In this document: positions 8,867 to 20,465 of the stretch, in pieces | Layout of the letters: each line of letters begins with the position of its first letter | Position numbering within the stretch: position 1 is the stretch's first letter | Source of the DNA: Serpula lacrymans var. lacrymans S7.9 | Lineage: Eukaryota; Basidiomycota; Agaricomycetes; Boletales; Serpulaceae | Length of the DNA: 64,000 nucleotides | NCBI RefSeq assembly: GCF_000218685.1 | Contig: NW_006763303.1 | Location: forward strand, 620,001-684,000 | Direction of reading: 5' to 3' | Translations under genes and position numbers: made by a program | Notes under the pieces: generated by a model | What the model saw: the letters and a program-made list of their open reading frames with translations, nothing else | What the model was told of the DNA's origin: nothing | The model's database searches: none

Positions 8867-11299
8867 CTGTAAGTAGGAATTGATTATTTTAGGTCGCAAT
8901 TTGTCCGACCTGAAAGAAGATATAGTTGCCTACGTAGATTTATAGAAGCAAGAAACACGCATGTTAGCCAGATGGGAAGCAGGGTAGAATGAAGGGTTGC
9001 AGCGCTGTAAGATGATCATTTGTGTCTGACACGAGAAAAGACAAAGAAAAGGTTAGTGAGAATGCTTTTTAGAATTTAGGAATTCATGAATGAAATAAAA
9101 AAAAGTCATTGACATCTAATGTAATGCGTGATAGTAGCACCACTACTCATGTCACACCATTTGACCCCAGTAAAAAACGACACAATTTGTATTGAATTAG
9201 ATAGAATCTCACAGAGTCACATTATTCATACCGAATCTAATCTAATCAAAACAAGTTCCCACAATTATTTGAGAGCAACATTCGATGAGCTTAGACTCAA
9301 GTTGATGAGCTCGACTTTGATTCTACGCATTCATGCAGTGAATGTGTGACTGCGCTGCACAGTAGTGTTTTACATAAGACTATTACGTCAATGTCAGGCA
9401 ACAAATACGAAGCTATATAACAAAGCCCAATGTCTGGTCAAGTCCTTCCTTGAAGGCGGTGAATCAGAGTATGAGAATGAAGAGTATCGGTAAGAGCGCA
9501 AATCCAAACTAATATTGAACTGGAGAACAATACATCAAGTATGTACTTCTCTATATAGTGAACGACGATGGTCAGACCGAGAAAGGGGAGTACTGAGAAA
9601 GTGGTCTGACCAGCTAGCTAACCAATAAGAAAAAAGGAAGAAAGTGGTCCGATCTATCGTCTTTACTAATCGTACGAGAAAGCGTATTGGTAAGGGATGT
9701 ACGATTGGCTGTATCAGTAAGCCCATGAGAAGGCGCTGACTCACAACCTTCTTCGCTTATCAATATTCCTCCAAAGTATTCCCAGACATAGCACTGGATC
9801 GTGACTATGTCATCTGGATATCTTCTCGAGGGTCGACAACGAGTCTACCTCGTCGTAGGTACGATAGAACGTGAGTGTGAAGAGAGAATAAGAAGAAAAA
9901 TGATAAAAGTAATAAGACACCTGCTGTAATCTCTAGTCCAAGGGCAAGAGGAGTGACGGGGATTGAGTCTGCTAACCACGACATGACGGGAATGCGATAA
10001 GAAAAATCGATTCCTCACAGTCAATGAAATGAAATCATATTTGAATTCACATCGTCTGTTGTTCTCTTACCACCATGTCCTCCTCTTCCTCCTTCTCAGT
10101 CCCAACCAAAGTGTCTTCCTCTCGAGGAAGAAATGGTTTGTGTCCTTGTATATTTGCTTTATTTTGTTTAGCTGATATTGTTTTAATTTACTCAAAAATT
10201 CATCCCTGAAGTTGCAATGAAGGTTCGTAAGGGCAATTATTGTATGTTTCTTACTAACAATCTATTTATATAGAAATTGCAAAGGGTCATAAAACAAAGT
10301 AGCGGCACGACAACAGCCATGTGTAGGGAGCGGGAGGAATATGTGTATGGTTATGTGAAGTTCATCCATTTCCATTTGTTTGGTGTTGTCTAATTTACTG
10401 TAATTCATTTTCATTTGTTTACACTCGTATAATTGTAATTAGCTATAATTCAATGTGATTTGTTTTGATTCGGATATCTGGCTATTTGTGAAGACCACAA
10501 CAATCTAATTATATCGAATGAAAACTTTACTATCGCTGTGATTAGATACGAGTCTTTTACATTGGAAAATAATCTAGGATTACGGTAGTTTTAAGGTATA
10601 TACCGAATCACACTGAATATCCGACGAAATTCAATGTGATTCGGTATATATTTTGTCGTTTCCGACTGGGATTCGACATTGAAACACCAGTAGGAAATGG
10701 CCACAGGAAGTGTGTGATGGGATGAAGAGGGTAGCCTGTGGGATAAGAAATTGACCCAACGAGAAGCAAAGATAGCAGATAGAGCAATGACATTGGTATG
10801 CTAGTGAGAAGGCGAATCAAACTAGGATAAATGCTGACGAGAAGAACGATAACAAGCTGTTAGACTCATAGCAAAGGTTAGAGCAGTGTGGCTGTATCGT
10901 TCCCACGGGCTATCGCTGTGTGGACGTCGAAGCTTGGTTATCTGGGATACTCTAACACTTCCCTATGTTATCTCATCCTACGTATCTCCGTAGCTGCTCT
11001 TCTTACCACCATCCATAGAGTCCCAGAACTATGCTGTACATATCACTGTACCCACCACTGTACCCACTTTGCTAAGTATACTGTTCGTCTTCTAACACCA
11101 AGACTGTAATACATCAATTCTAAGATTTAGATCTCAAACACGGCACAGAAGATCTGGCACCAAAAAAAAAATGAAATCAGTATCGCACGTACAAGACTCT
11201 AAAGCACGATCTACAAGAATACATAAGATAGTTCAACCACATGCACATGAAAACACGAACCTCGGAATACCAACGACACGAGAAATTGGATGCGCATGC
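8867..11299. other. Gene-poor stretch
   Basis: About 2.4 kb without a supportable gene. Open frames are short and lack domains. A Ser-rich start at about 10075 (MSSSSSFSVPTKVSSSRGRN followed by a possible donor GTTTGT) could be a fragment of a gene but has no convincing continuation. An inverted repeat at 10596-10651 is listed separately. Confidence 0.5.
10596..10651. repeat. Inverted repeat, 23-base arms, 10-base loop
   Basis: The left arm, 10596-10618, and right arm, 10629-10651, are reverse complements apart from one mismatch (GTATATACCGAATCACA... against ...TGTGATTCGGTATAT). The loop is 10 bases. It could be a small hairpin or the core of a degraded foldback element. A related segment (AATTCAATGTGATT) also occurs near 10447. 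Confidence 0.75.
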
Positions 11300-12297
11300 C
11301 TACGGGAGGTTCACGTTCTCGGGATCTCCGTTTGCAACATCATTTTTAGGCTGAGCAGCAGGTAGGCGAGTAGCCGTGAACTCTGCTGTTCGTCCAGTGG
11401 GCGGTACACGGGCTTCAGATGATCCTGGAATAAGCGCGGGTTCATTGGCATGCAAGCCTCTCACAGGCGCAGATGGTATACGCCCACCATATCTTCCACG
11501 CTGGCTCTCGGGGTAATAGTAACCAGGCAACATTGGCTCTCTGATACTGTAAGACGAGCCAGCCTCAGGATAAAACATGCGTCCGTGCATGCCCTCGTGA
11601 AGAGTGCCGCGTCGATGCAAGTCGGGCTGGGGAGTGTCCCACCCGTGCATGTAGGGGTGAGAGGCACTACGCCCATACATACCACCATAGGGGGACAGAA
11701 AACTCCCTGGAGCATCCTGTAATGGCATGCGGTATGTCCCTTCGACACCATATGCACCATGTTGGTAGTAGTGACCGTAGGGAGCGATGTGCATTGGTCC
11801 AGGCATTTGGCGGAGCTCCTGCCAATAGGGGTCAGGGGGGTACGATGGCCTATGCACAAAGTCAGGCGCATAGCGATAGTAGGGATAGGATCCACCATCT
11901 GCTCTCCGCGGCGCCACTTCCGCAGAAAAGCCCTCACCATCTTGCTTGCGCTGCAGTGGATTATGCGTCAACAGGCAGAGGGAGATGTTGGTTGTAAGGA
12001 CTCACTATAGTAACACGGTTTTCTTCAATGGCTCTCAGCCTGTTGGACAACACAGAGGGAGGGGGGTGAATAGTACGGGAGTTTTCCGGAGGCGGGGGCG
12101 GAATGTGGCTTGCTGAAGGGACTGTATCAGCTTCGACAGAAGCCTGACGAGGCGATGGGACATCGTCTGAAGGAGAAGGCGGGGGCGTGTCTATGTGGGA
12201 GGGCAGTATGATTTCTGCATGAGGGGGCGGCGGATTGCGGCCGTGTTGCATCGTATTATCGACGTGCCGTTCGATCTCAACTTGCAAGGTGTCGAAA
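11300..12297 (-). CDS. Pro/Tyr-rich tail joined to the KDZ N-terminus
   Basis: Downstream of the KDZ-like segment the open frame continues for about 100 codons of Pro/Ser-rich sequence (several PPPP runs). It crosses a good intron (12005-11951, GTGAGT to CTGCAG, branch-like TTGACGC) and goes on for about 215 codons rich in Tyr, Pro, Gly, His and Met (PYYRYAPDF, PYGHYYQHG, PYMHGWD). The stop is near 11300. It contains no recognisable domain and nothing like the KDZ catalytic core. It is low-complexity and would be disordered. Either a host gene was invaded by, or fused to, a KDZ fragment, or an exonised region follows a truncated transposon. Whether the start is that of the KDZ part or an internal Met (12398 region) cannot be decided here. 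Confidence 0.5.
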
Positions 12298-13205
12298 CCA
12301 TTGTACAGCATGTCCGAGGCTGCGTCGCAAAGGTTCTTGGATGAGCTCCCCCTGGACAGAGATAAGTCTTCCATTTGATAAAGATGGCCATAACACATAC
12401 CTGTGAGTTCGTCATTTTAAATCCTCTCCGCCAATAATGCGTATGGAGAGCGGAGGAAAGGGCTTTGGTCGCGCCACGAGATCGCTCGAAAAGGGCGCGA
12501 TAAAATGATAGAAGCTCGATTGAGATGGCCAAGCGAGGCTGGGATGGTGCTGTGGGAAAGAGGCCGTGGTGAACGAGGATTTGTGGAAGGGTTGAACATG
12601 GGCAGCTGAGTATCTCTATAGAGGGGAAACTAGAAACTGTGAGTACTACTTAAAAAAGCTAGAGAAGCAAGTACATACGATCGAAAAACAGACAGATTAC
12701 TGGGACCCGCTTGTGAGGACTGCAACGTTTGGTACACAGGGAAAGGGTCTCCAAAGGAGCATCGACAGTCTTGCCGAATGTCCTTGCGCGATAGTCCAAC
12801 TGGGGCCTAATGAGTGTTGGTATTAATCTCTTCCAGCTGCCATGAAGACGTTTAGCGGACAGCTCGAGAGTTTTAGGGCGCTTGAGCTTGGCGACGGTTG
12901 AGCGTTCAGCTTGATCACCTTCTTCGACATACAAGCTTGTACCATCGTCCGAAGATATCCAGAGTGGAGTCTTCTTCCGTTTTTACATGATTTGTCGACG
13001 ATGGTTGGGGTTTGGGCTCAGGCTCCTCACCCTTCATCAACCGTTCCAGGTTGGCCAGTAGTTCACGCCGTTTGGAATCTTGGAATGGCATCTTGAAAAG
13101 TACTTGTGATTTCCGCTTGCCTCGAGGTTTGCGTGGACTAACAAGGTGACGGCCCAGTCCTGTGGAAACAGACTGAGAAAGACGAGTAGTTGTGAGGGGA
13201 GCCAT
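12298..13205 (-). pseudogene. KDZ-family transposase, N-terminal (CxC) half
   Basis: The minus strand encodes the N-terminal half of a KDZ transposase, a DNA-transposon family common in mushroom genomes. From the ATG at 13205 it runs through a basic segment and KRRELLANLERLMKGEE. Introns at 12932-12887 and 12678-12616 then separate KRLHGSWKRLIPTLIRPQLDY, paired Cys (LCTKRC), ICLFFD, a CPC motif and VHHGLFPTAPSQPR. After that comes LAISIELLSFYRALFERS. A third intron (12400-12352) joins in phase to GELIQEPLRRSLGHAVQWF. Just after this, at a TTT run (12295-12297), the frame fails and resumes one base away as DTLQVEIERHVDNTMQ, which still resembles KDZ proteins. The KDZ catalytic domain expected further downstream is absent. 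Family assignment rests on recognised conserved blocks; no search was run. Confidence 0.8.
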
Positions 13206-13495
13206 AGCAGAGAGGATGCAAACATAGTGGAGAAGAAAAAAGAACTCACCGTAAGAAAACACCTCGCTCAGTATCGTATCGTATAAGCATAACATATGAC
13301 ACTGGAGGCTCGCAAGAGCTGGAGGAGAGGGATGCTAATTCTTAGTACAACGCACGAGTAGATACACCTCTATTGGGTCCGACTAGACACTTGGTAACTT
13401 AAACTCGAATGTACTGTTGATGGTAATCAGATATAACAGGTGTCATACTGGATACAACATGCAAAACAACAGCACATCACCACAGTACTTGCATT

Positions 13496-15948
13496 CTATA
13501 CTTCGACTGCTGCTTTTTCTCCCTCTTCTTTATTTATGTCATCAGCCACCTTTGGTCCCAGTCTTTTCAGCTCCCTAAAATGCCGTTCTTCATCCCACAC
13601 AAAAGGGCTCTTGCTCGCAAACAACAGATCGATTTCTTCCAGCGTCCGGTTGGCCGTTTCAGGGTAAAACGCCCAAACCATGGGAATAGATAAAAAGTTC
13701 ACTACAGCAAAAATGTAGAACGTACTATGTGCGAGAAACGGTGAGCACAACGATGATGATTATAGTCCAGGGAAAGGCTAACTTTTCGTGGATTCGATTG
13801 AACATGACAGGGTTCAGCAAGGTAAGCCACCCGTTCCCTATGCTCCAGCCAACAACACCCCACGCGTTCCCCATCGCACGCACTTCCAGGGGAAACGTCT
13901 CAGTTGGGTATACCCAAGGAATCGTCAACCACGTTGCGCCAAAAATGGCGGTATACACAAAAATAAAGAACGCACTTGCTCCGCCGTACTGCGAAGCTCG
14001 TTCAGGTTGGGTCTTGAGTAGCCTCCCAAACGCGCCAGCCAGTAGCATTGCAATGCCCTGTCCGATTGCGCCCCACCACAGCCCAAAACGACGTCCCCAT
14101 CTATCTATTGTAAATACACCCATCAATGTGCTAAGGGTGTAAGTGATCTGGTCGTCGTAAATCGTTTACAATGACGAAAATGCATTAAAAAGGTTCTGTT
14201 CATACCTCATTGAGCCCTGATAGCCACTGTGCCTTGCGAGCACTATATCCAGCTTCTGAGAAGAGTATTGGGGCATATATCGCGATAGCGTCAATACCGG
14301 TCCATCTGCGCATTAAACACATGACACAATCAGGTAAATCGAAAAACCCATAGGCAAACAACGCACTCCTGTATGATTTGTAGCCAAACCGATAACTGCA
14401 CGCGCCGTGCGATATGCAAATTACCAGAATCTGAGAGTATGAAGGCGAATTGTGAGCGGCCGACAGAAATACAGAGGGTCAAAACGCCTACCAGTGCCCC
14501 AAAACATCGACCAGTACGAACTCTTTCTGGCGTTTTTGTGTTCGAGCGCGACAGTTTCAGTGATGTCGTTAAGTTCTGGCTCTATGTTCGGAACGTTATC
14601 AGAATCGTTGTCATCCGTAGCGCGAGCCCGAACGCGCTGCAAGACGACTCGCGCCTCACTAATACGACCAACTTTAACTAACCAGCCTAGTAAGATAGAC
14701 ACAGCGATGAGGACTACAACGAAATGAAGCTATATTTAGTTGATGAAATTGGACTTACGAGGAGATTCTGGCATCCAATACAATGTTGGCTACCAATGAA
14801 AACATCAGCTGAAGGAAACAAGAGCATTATTTGCATTGAGCATCTACCATGAAAACAAGGATTGGAACGATTTGCAGGGCAATAGGTAGCTGCAATGTCC
14901 ATTTAGTTAGGAGTTGATGCTACTCAGGTTCGAATTCTTACTCTCCACCGTATCTGCAGAAAGTTAATGCGTAGATAATTGATTAGCAGAAGCCACGAGC
15001 TACCAAATCTGAAAGCCCTACCTGTGTGTCTCCATTACCAATGAATCCCAAACCAAACTCCAGCCAGTAGGCCAGTGCCATTCCAAATATATTTAGTGTA
15101 AATTCCGAGGCAATAAAGGCTCCTATAGTCACCAATACACTTCTCATGTGCAAAACGGAAGGGAGGGTAGCACACGAACCTCGCGATGTATGAGTAGCAA
15201 CCTCTGCACTCCACACAGGAACAATAGCATTTAGGTGACCTGTGCCAATGCCGTTGATGATACGCGCGCATATCATCCTGCATATGTGGCTTTGGTGCAT
15301 AAACTCAGATATATTGGGGAGATCTCACCATGACATATTCTGAGAAGTACATTGCAGAGCAGCCCCGAAGAGGACCCAAACGCCTCCCTACTCGACTTAA
15401 AAGAACGATCAATCGAATTCGACTAAAAGGGACGCACAATTCCCATAGTCTTCAGTCGACCAATTCTTGTCAAAATTAGCACCAAATGAGGCATTCATAT
15501 CGGTAGATATACCTGTCTCCAATCGCCCCTCCTATCATAGCGCCCATGAGTGTCCCCAGGTAGTAAGCTATCCACGAGTTAGGATATACGGCATGGAGCT
15601 GCTTTACGTCCACATACCGCTAACAATACCCCCCTGTCGAGTGGGATTAGTAATCGTAGCAACATAGCCTTCTGAGGGCCCTTGGTACCTGTGAAAGAAG
15701 ATGGTTTGGGCTGCTAAAATAAAATAAATGAAACACACGCACGTTGAATAACCCAGATTCATTGTCTTAACATAGTCCGGAGATGTATTGATACCACCCA
15801 TTATTCCCTGGTCGAAACCAAAACTGAAAATCCAAATATGTAAGCAGAAATTCCACAGCAGAGAACATGATGGCGCATACAAGAATATAGCCAAACCAGC
15901 GACAAGATTGATCGTGTAGTAGAGTCTCTTCCCTTTCAGCGGAGCCAT
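13496..15948 (-). CDS. MFS sugar transporter, copy 1 of tandem pair
   Basis: A sugar-porter type major facilitator that carries hexose-like sugars across the plasma membrane with proton symport or by facilitation. The start ATG is at 15948 (MAPLKGKRLYYTINLVAG) and the stop at 13496, with about a dozen short exons. Visible landmarks are FGFDQGIMGGINTSPDYV in the first loop, GTGHLNAIVPVWSAE (helix 4-5), WTGIDAIAIYAPILFSEAGYS, FTIDRWGRR, IPWVYPTETFPLEVR and the sugar-porter signature PETANRTLEEIDLLF. The cytoplasmic C-terminus is acidic. The splice junction near 13790-13740 reads through in phase, and no lesion was seen. The neighbour at 16.8-19.2 kb is a close paralogue in the same orientation. 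Substrate is not decided by the sequence. Confidence 0.9.
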
Positions 15949-16767
15949 GTCAACTTGAGTGTGTTCAGGTTAGACTTGTAATGCCAGTCGATTAGACACG
16001 TCAACGCCAGCCAGAGTTTGTTCTCACAGATAACAAGCGAGTCTTCCTAGAATCAAGGGCGGATAGCAAGAATAAAATCCGGTTGGCATGGGCTAGATGC
16101 ATATCGGTCCAGTGATAAAGGCATACATCGACCGGATACCTTGTGATCCTCCTGGGAGGAAAAGCGCCAAGAAGCGGTATAGCGTTGTTCCACCGATTTC
16201 TCCAACTTCCTTAACGAGTGAATGCCTAATCTTGCGACTTTTGACGCGATCTTTAGCGAATGAACATGGTGGAAAGAATACTGTGAAGGATAGATGATTC
16301 ATCATGGCCCCAGGTCCGAAGCGGTCTTCAGACAGAATTTGTGGTCTCCCGACGTAAGCAATTCAACTTTTAGCTCTCAGCGCCCCCTTAAACCTCAGGA
16401 TACGCAATATTTTAACGAGCTAAGCATGTGAATTGTAACCTGAAGATAGTAGAACAGCAAGGACCATGCAAGTTGGAACCAAGTTGACCGCGACAAGTCG
16501 GATACTGAATTGATGTCGGAGCTCGGCTGTGCCAGTTCTTCACCGTGACTGTACTACAACCCTACCGTACCACAAAGGGGGCGAATGGCGTCTTGTAGTG
16601 ATAGATGGAAACAATCGAAATGACTCGTTCGTTATCGTTATCCTCCAGTATACCGGTTCCATTGACTCCACATACATACATTCCGCTACTCTAGAGGAAG
16701 TGCATAATCGCAACAAGATGCCCCGATAGATTGCAACAACAATAAATTGATTTTTGCTTACAAGATT
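15949..16767. other. Spacer between tandem transporter genes
   Basis: About 820 bases hold the promoter of copy 1 and the 3' flank of copy 2. No gene or convincing regulatory motif is visible. Confidence 0.5.
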
Positions 16768-19180
16768 TCATTCTTTACCTATATCTGGGGATACATGGTC
16801 CTCTCTTGTGTCCACTCCAAGCTCCTTGAGCTCTCTGAAGTGCCGCTCTTCTTCCCACACAAATGGACTTTTGCTCGCAAACAGCAAATCAATTTCCTCC
16901 AGAGTCCGATTCGCAGTTTCCGGATAAAATGCCCAGACCATTGGGATGGATAAGAAGTTTATCGCACCAAATATATGCAACGTGCTGCCCCAAAATGCTC
17001 GTCATTATATCCCACAGCAATTAATATCAGCAGACTTACTTTTCGTGGATGCTATTGAACATTACAGGGTTCAACAACGTTAACCAGCCATTCCCGATGC
17101 TCCATCCTACGACACCCCACGCGTTTCCCTTCGCACGAACCTCAAGAGGGAACGTCTCCGTTGGATACACCCAGGGAATGGTCAACCATGTCGCCCCGAA
17201 GACAGCCGTGTAAACAAATATGAAGAATGCAGACGCCCCACCATATTCGCTCGCCCGCTCTGGATAGGTTTTCAGAAGGCGACCGAAACCCCCCGCAAGA
17301 AACATTGCAGTGCCTTGCGCTACTGCACCCCACCAAAGACCAACCCGTCGTCCCCAGCGGTCAATAGTGACCACCGCCACCAATGTACTTAGCATGTACG
17401 TGATCTTCGAGAGCATATCAGCAAAAGAAATGGGGGAGAGCGCATATTGACATACATCGTTGAGCCCCGAAAGCCACTGAGACTTTCGTGGACTGTATCC
17501 AGCTTCTGCGAAGATAGTTGGAGCGTAAACGGTGATAGCAGCAATACCCACCCATCTGCAAATTATATTCTGGTTAACGATGGAAACATGAAGGGCGGTT
17601 AACATACTCCTGAACAATTTGTAGCCATATAGACAGTTGCACTCGACGAGCGATATGGAGGTCTCCCGATCCTATATGCGGCACAAGGTCAACCTGTCTG
17701 TTATACAAGGGTAGAGTTGAGATTTCTGAACTCACCAATGCCCCAGAACATTGACCAGTATGAGTTCCTTCTAGCGTGTTTCTTCTCAAGCACAGCAACC
17801 TCAGTGATATCATTCAGCTCGTGCTCAATGCGTGCATCGCTTTCAGCATCATTTGACTTGGTCGCGCGGATGCGCCGTAAGATTTCTTCCGCTTCCTTGA
17901 CCCTACCAGCTTTTACCAACCACCCTATATGTGTCAAATACCAAGATTTATGTCATGGGGACGATAGTATCAAAAACCTGTACTTACGCGGAGACTCGGG
18001 CATCCACAACAGTGCAATCTGCGAATATAAAGCTGTCATTTCCCTGAGATAGTATAAGTGCACTGGATATAGTTACCATGAATGACACGATTGGGATTAT
18101 CTGAAACGCTATCGGGAACTACATCCACAGGTTAGTTATATGCTCCACGTCATGCAGAAAAGTGTGAATTCACTGACCCTCCATCGTACCTACACGCATA
18201 CAGTAAGAAATTTTCAGATATTCATAGATCAAGTGAGATTTTACCTGAGTGCTGCCATCGCCGACAAAACCCAAGCCGAACTCTAACCAATAAGCTACCA
18301 CCACTCCAAATATGTTGAGTGTAAACTCCATTGCAATGAAAGCCCCTTGTAGAAGAGACTCATCAGCATGAGTAGCCAAGTACACGACAAGTACACACCT
18401 CGTGAAGTGTGAGTTGCTACTTCTGCGCTCCAAACTGGAACTATAGCATTCAAATGACCTGTCCCGATTCCGTTGATGACGCGTGCACAAAGCATCCTGT
18501 ATAACGAGATTTTCAGGGCATTCCAGTAAGTTTTTGGGAGGTAATGTAAAACAAGAAGTCATACCAAGCCAGATTCTGTGAGGAGCACTGTAATGCCGCG
18601 CCAATGAGGACCCAGATGCTTCCCTTTCCTCGGTATTAGAAAATAAACTCGAATATACGTGTACGAACGTACTATAGCCATTGTTTTGATTCTGCCCAAT
18701 CTAGTTTTGTGTCATCGACCCGCTATACCAACTTTTATAATACGGCACCATACCTGTCTCCGATAACACCTCCCATTAAGCAGCCAATCAGAGTCCCGAA
18801 GTAATAGACTGAATGTAGGCTTAGTATAGCGAGATAGCAAAGAAAATGCGGACGTACTGCTCACTATACCCCCTTGACGAGTGGGATTGGTGATCGTGAC
18901 GACATATCCTTGTGAAGGGCCTTCATATCTGTTAACAAAACGATCAGCATTATTCAATACACATTAAGAAAGCACGAACGTAGAATATCCTAGCCCCATA
19001 GTCTTTACATAGTCTGGTGATGTATTAACACCACCCATCATCCCTTGATCATATCCGAAGCTACAGCATACACAATTATAGATCAGACACGAACAAGAAA
19101 GGTTTCACTTACAAGAAAATCGCCAAGCCTGCTACTAAATTGATAGTATAGTACAGTCGTTTCCCTTCCAGTGGTGCCAT
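16768..19180 (-). CDS. MFS sugar transporter, copy 2 of tandem pair
   Basis: Paralogue of the gene at 13.5-15.9 kb, same strand, same exon layout, starting MAPLEGKRLYYTINLVAG at 19180 and ending at 16768. It has FGYDQGMMGGVNTSPDYV, GTGHLNAIVPVWSAEVATHTSRG, WVGIAAITVYAPTIFAEAGYS, TIDRWGRR, IPWVYPTETFPLEVRAKGN and PETANRTLEEIDLLF. Over the 50 residues around the PET motif the two copies differ at about four positions, while introns and flanks have diverged. This marks a tandem duplication that is not very recent at DNA level but is constrained in protein. A sugar or polyol uniport or symport role at the plasma membrane is inferred from the family. Confidence 0.9.
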
Positions 19181-20465
19181 CGCAGCAGTTCGTCTTGGAT
19201 GGCAGCGCTTGTGCTAGTAGGGAGAACACAATAGTTTTTCTTGAAATTATTTGCCTTGCGGAATATATACACCACAGCAGTACAGCAAGGTCTGCCCCTG
19301 ATATTGTTTACGTTGTCCGGTCGGGTAGCTTCTGCTCCTCGTGATCCCCTCCGACGCTCGAAGTGCGGCCCCAGACTATGGACGAGTGCATTCCCAATCC
19401 GGGCCGGCCTCAGAGGTGAATATCTTATGACGGAACAGCAACTTGCTGTCCTCCGACTTTTCCTGAGGATGACAGACTGAAAGCAAGCACGCATCAACTC
19501 TTTCTGAAACGCCATAATCAATACTAGGCTCCCCGCGTCCCGGTGCCTACTCTGCTAAACCGTTCTTCCAAACGCACGGGTACGATGTACTTACCATAAC
19601 AAGTCTGATCTGCCCGCTGCCCCTTCTATTTCAAGTTCTCGATGGTGATGATCTTTTTGTCAAGGTCTGGGTTTGTCTTGCCCATGTGGTCTTTTTACCG
19701 GTCACCATCGAGTTCTTTGCTATAGGAGTAAAGGATGGTGTGGAGGTTCTGCATGGGGTGCCCGCTGATCGTGCCCAGCGGTAGTTGCCAGTGAACTGAA
19801 CCGGTCCGATGAAATCCGGAATGTGGCATGGGGCTTCGGGTCATTGATATGTCTTCCTCCTAAATGGTATGCCCAGGGGAGACTAGGCTTCGGGAGAGTC
19901 TAGATAACATATGTACTCGTTGACTCACTTGTTTCGCATTGGAAACGCGTACAGTCTGGTTCCATCTTAGAACTTTGATCTTGTCGCACTGAAAATTTCA
20001 AGCGAATATCAGAAGATTTGTGAGATCAGAAGTTGAGGGACAGAAGACCACAAAAAAGAAACGAACCACCTGCTTTGATAACTCAAAAACCTTCCAAGGT
20101 TGTTATGCCCCACCGTCGAGCCTGTTATCCAAAATCTCAAAAAGCATACTCTAACCAAGAAAGCTGCCATTGCGAGTCAATATATTTATTATGCAGCACA
20201 TACTGGAAACAGTATCAACAGATAAAATGCATGTATACGAGCCAACACTAGAGCAGCTACACTACAAACAATTTGAAAGAGAAAAAGAAAAAGAAAGGCT
20301 AGATTAAATGCATGAATACGAGCCAACATTAGAGCAGCTACACTACAAACAGTTTGAAAGAGAAAGAGAGACGCTAAATTATGATATATGTACCCGTCAA
20401 AGACTCGTGGCAGCAACGGGAGAGAGCAAAATCGGTGATAATAGAAGAATCAAAGGCCAAGGCTA
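19181..20465. other. Intergenic, contains an 81-base tandem repeat
   Basis: This is the promoter side of transporter copy 2 and the 3' flank of the third transporter. No gene is supportable. The tandem repeat at 20225-20380 is listed separately. Confidence 0.5.
20225..20380. repeat. 81-base tandem duplication
   Basis: The unit starting AAATGCATG at 20225 repeats from 20306 with a period of 81 bases. The copies share long identical blocks (for example AGAGCAGCTACACTACAAAC) and differ mainly by a contraction of the GAAAAAG run. It lies just downstream of the stop codon of the third sugar transporter. Confidence 0.85.
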
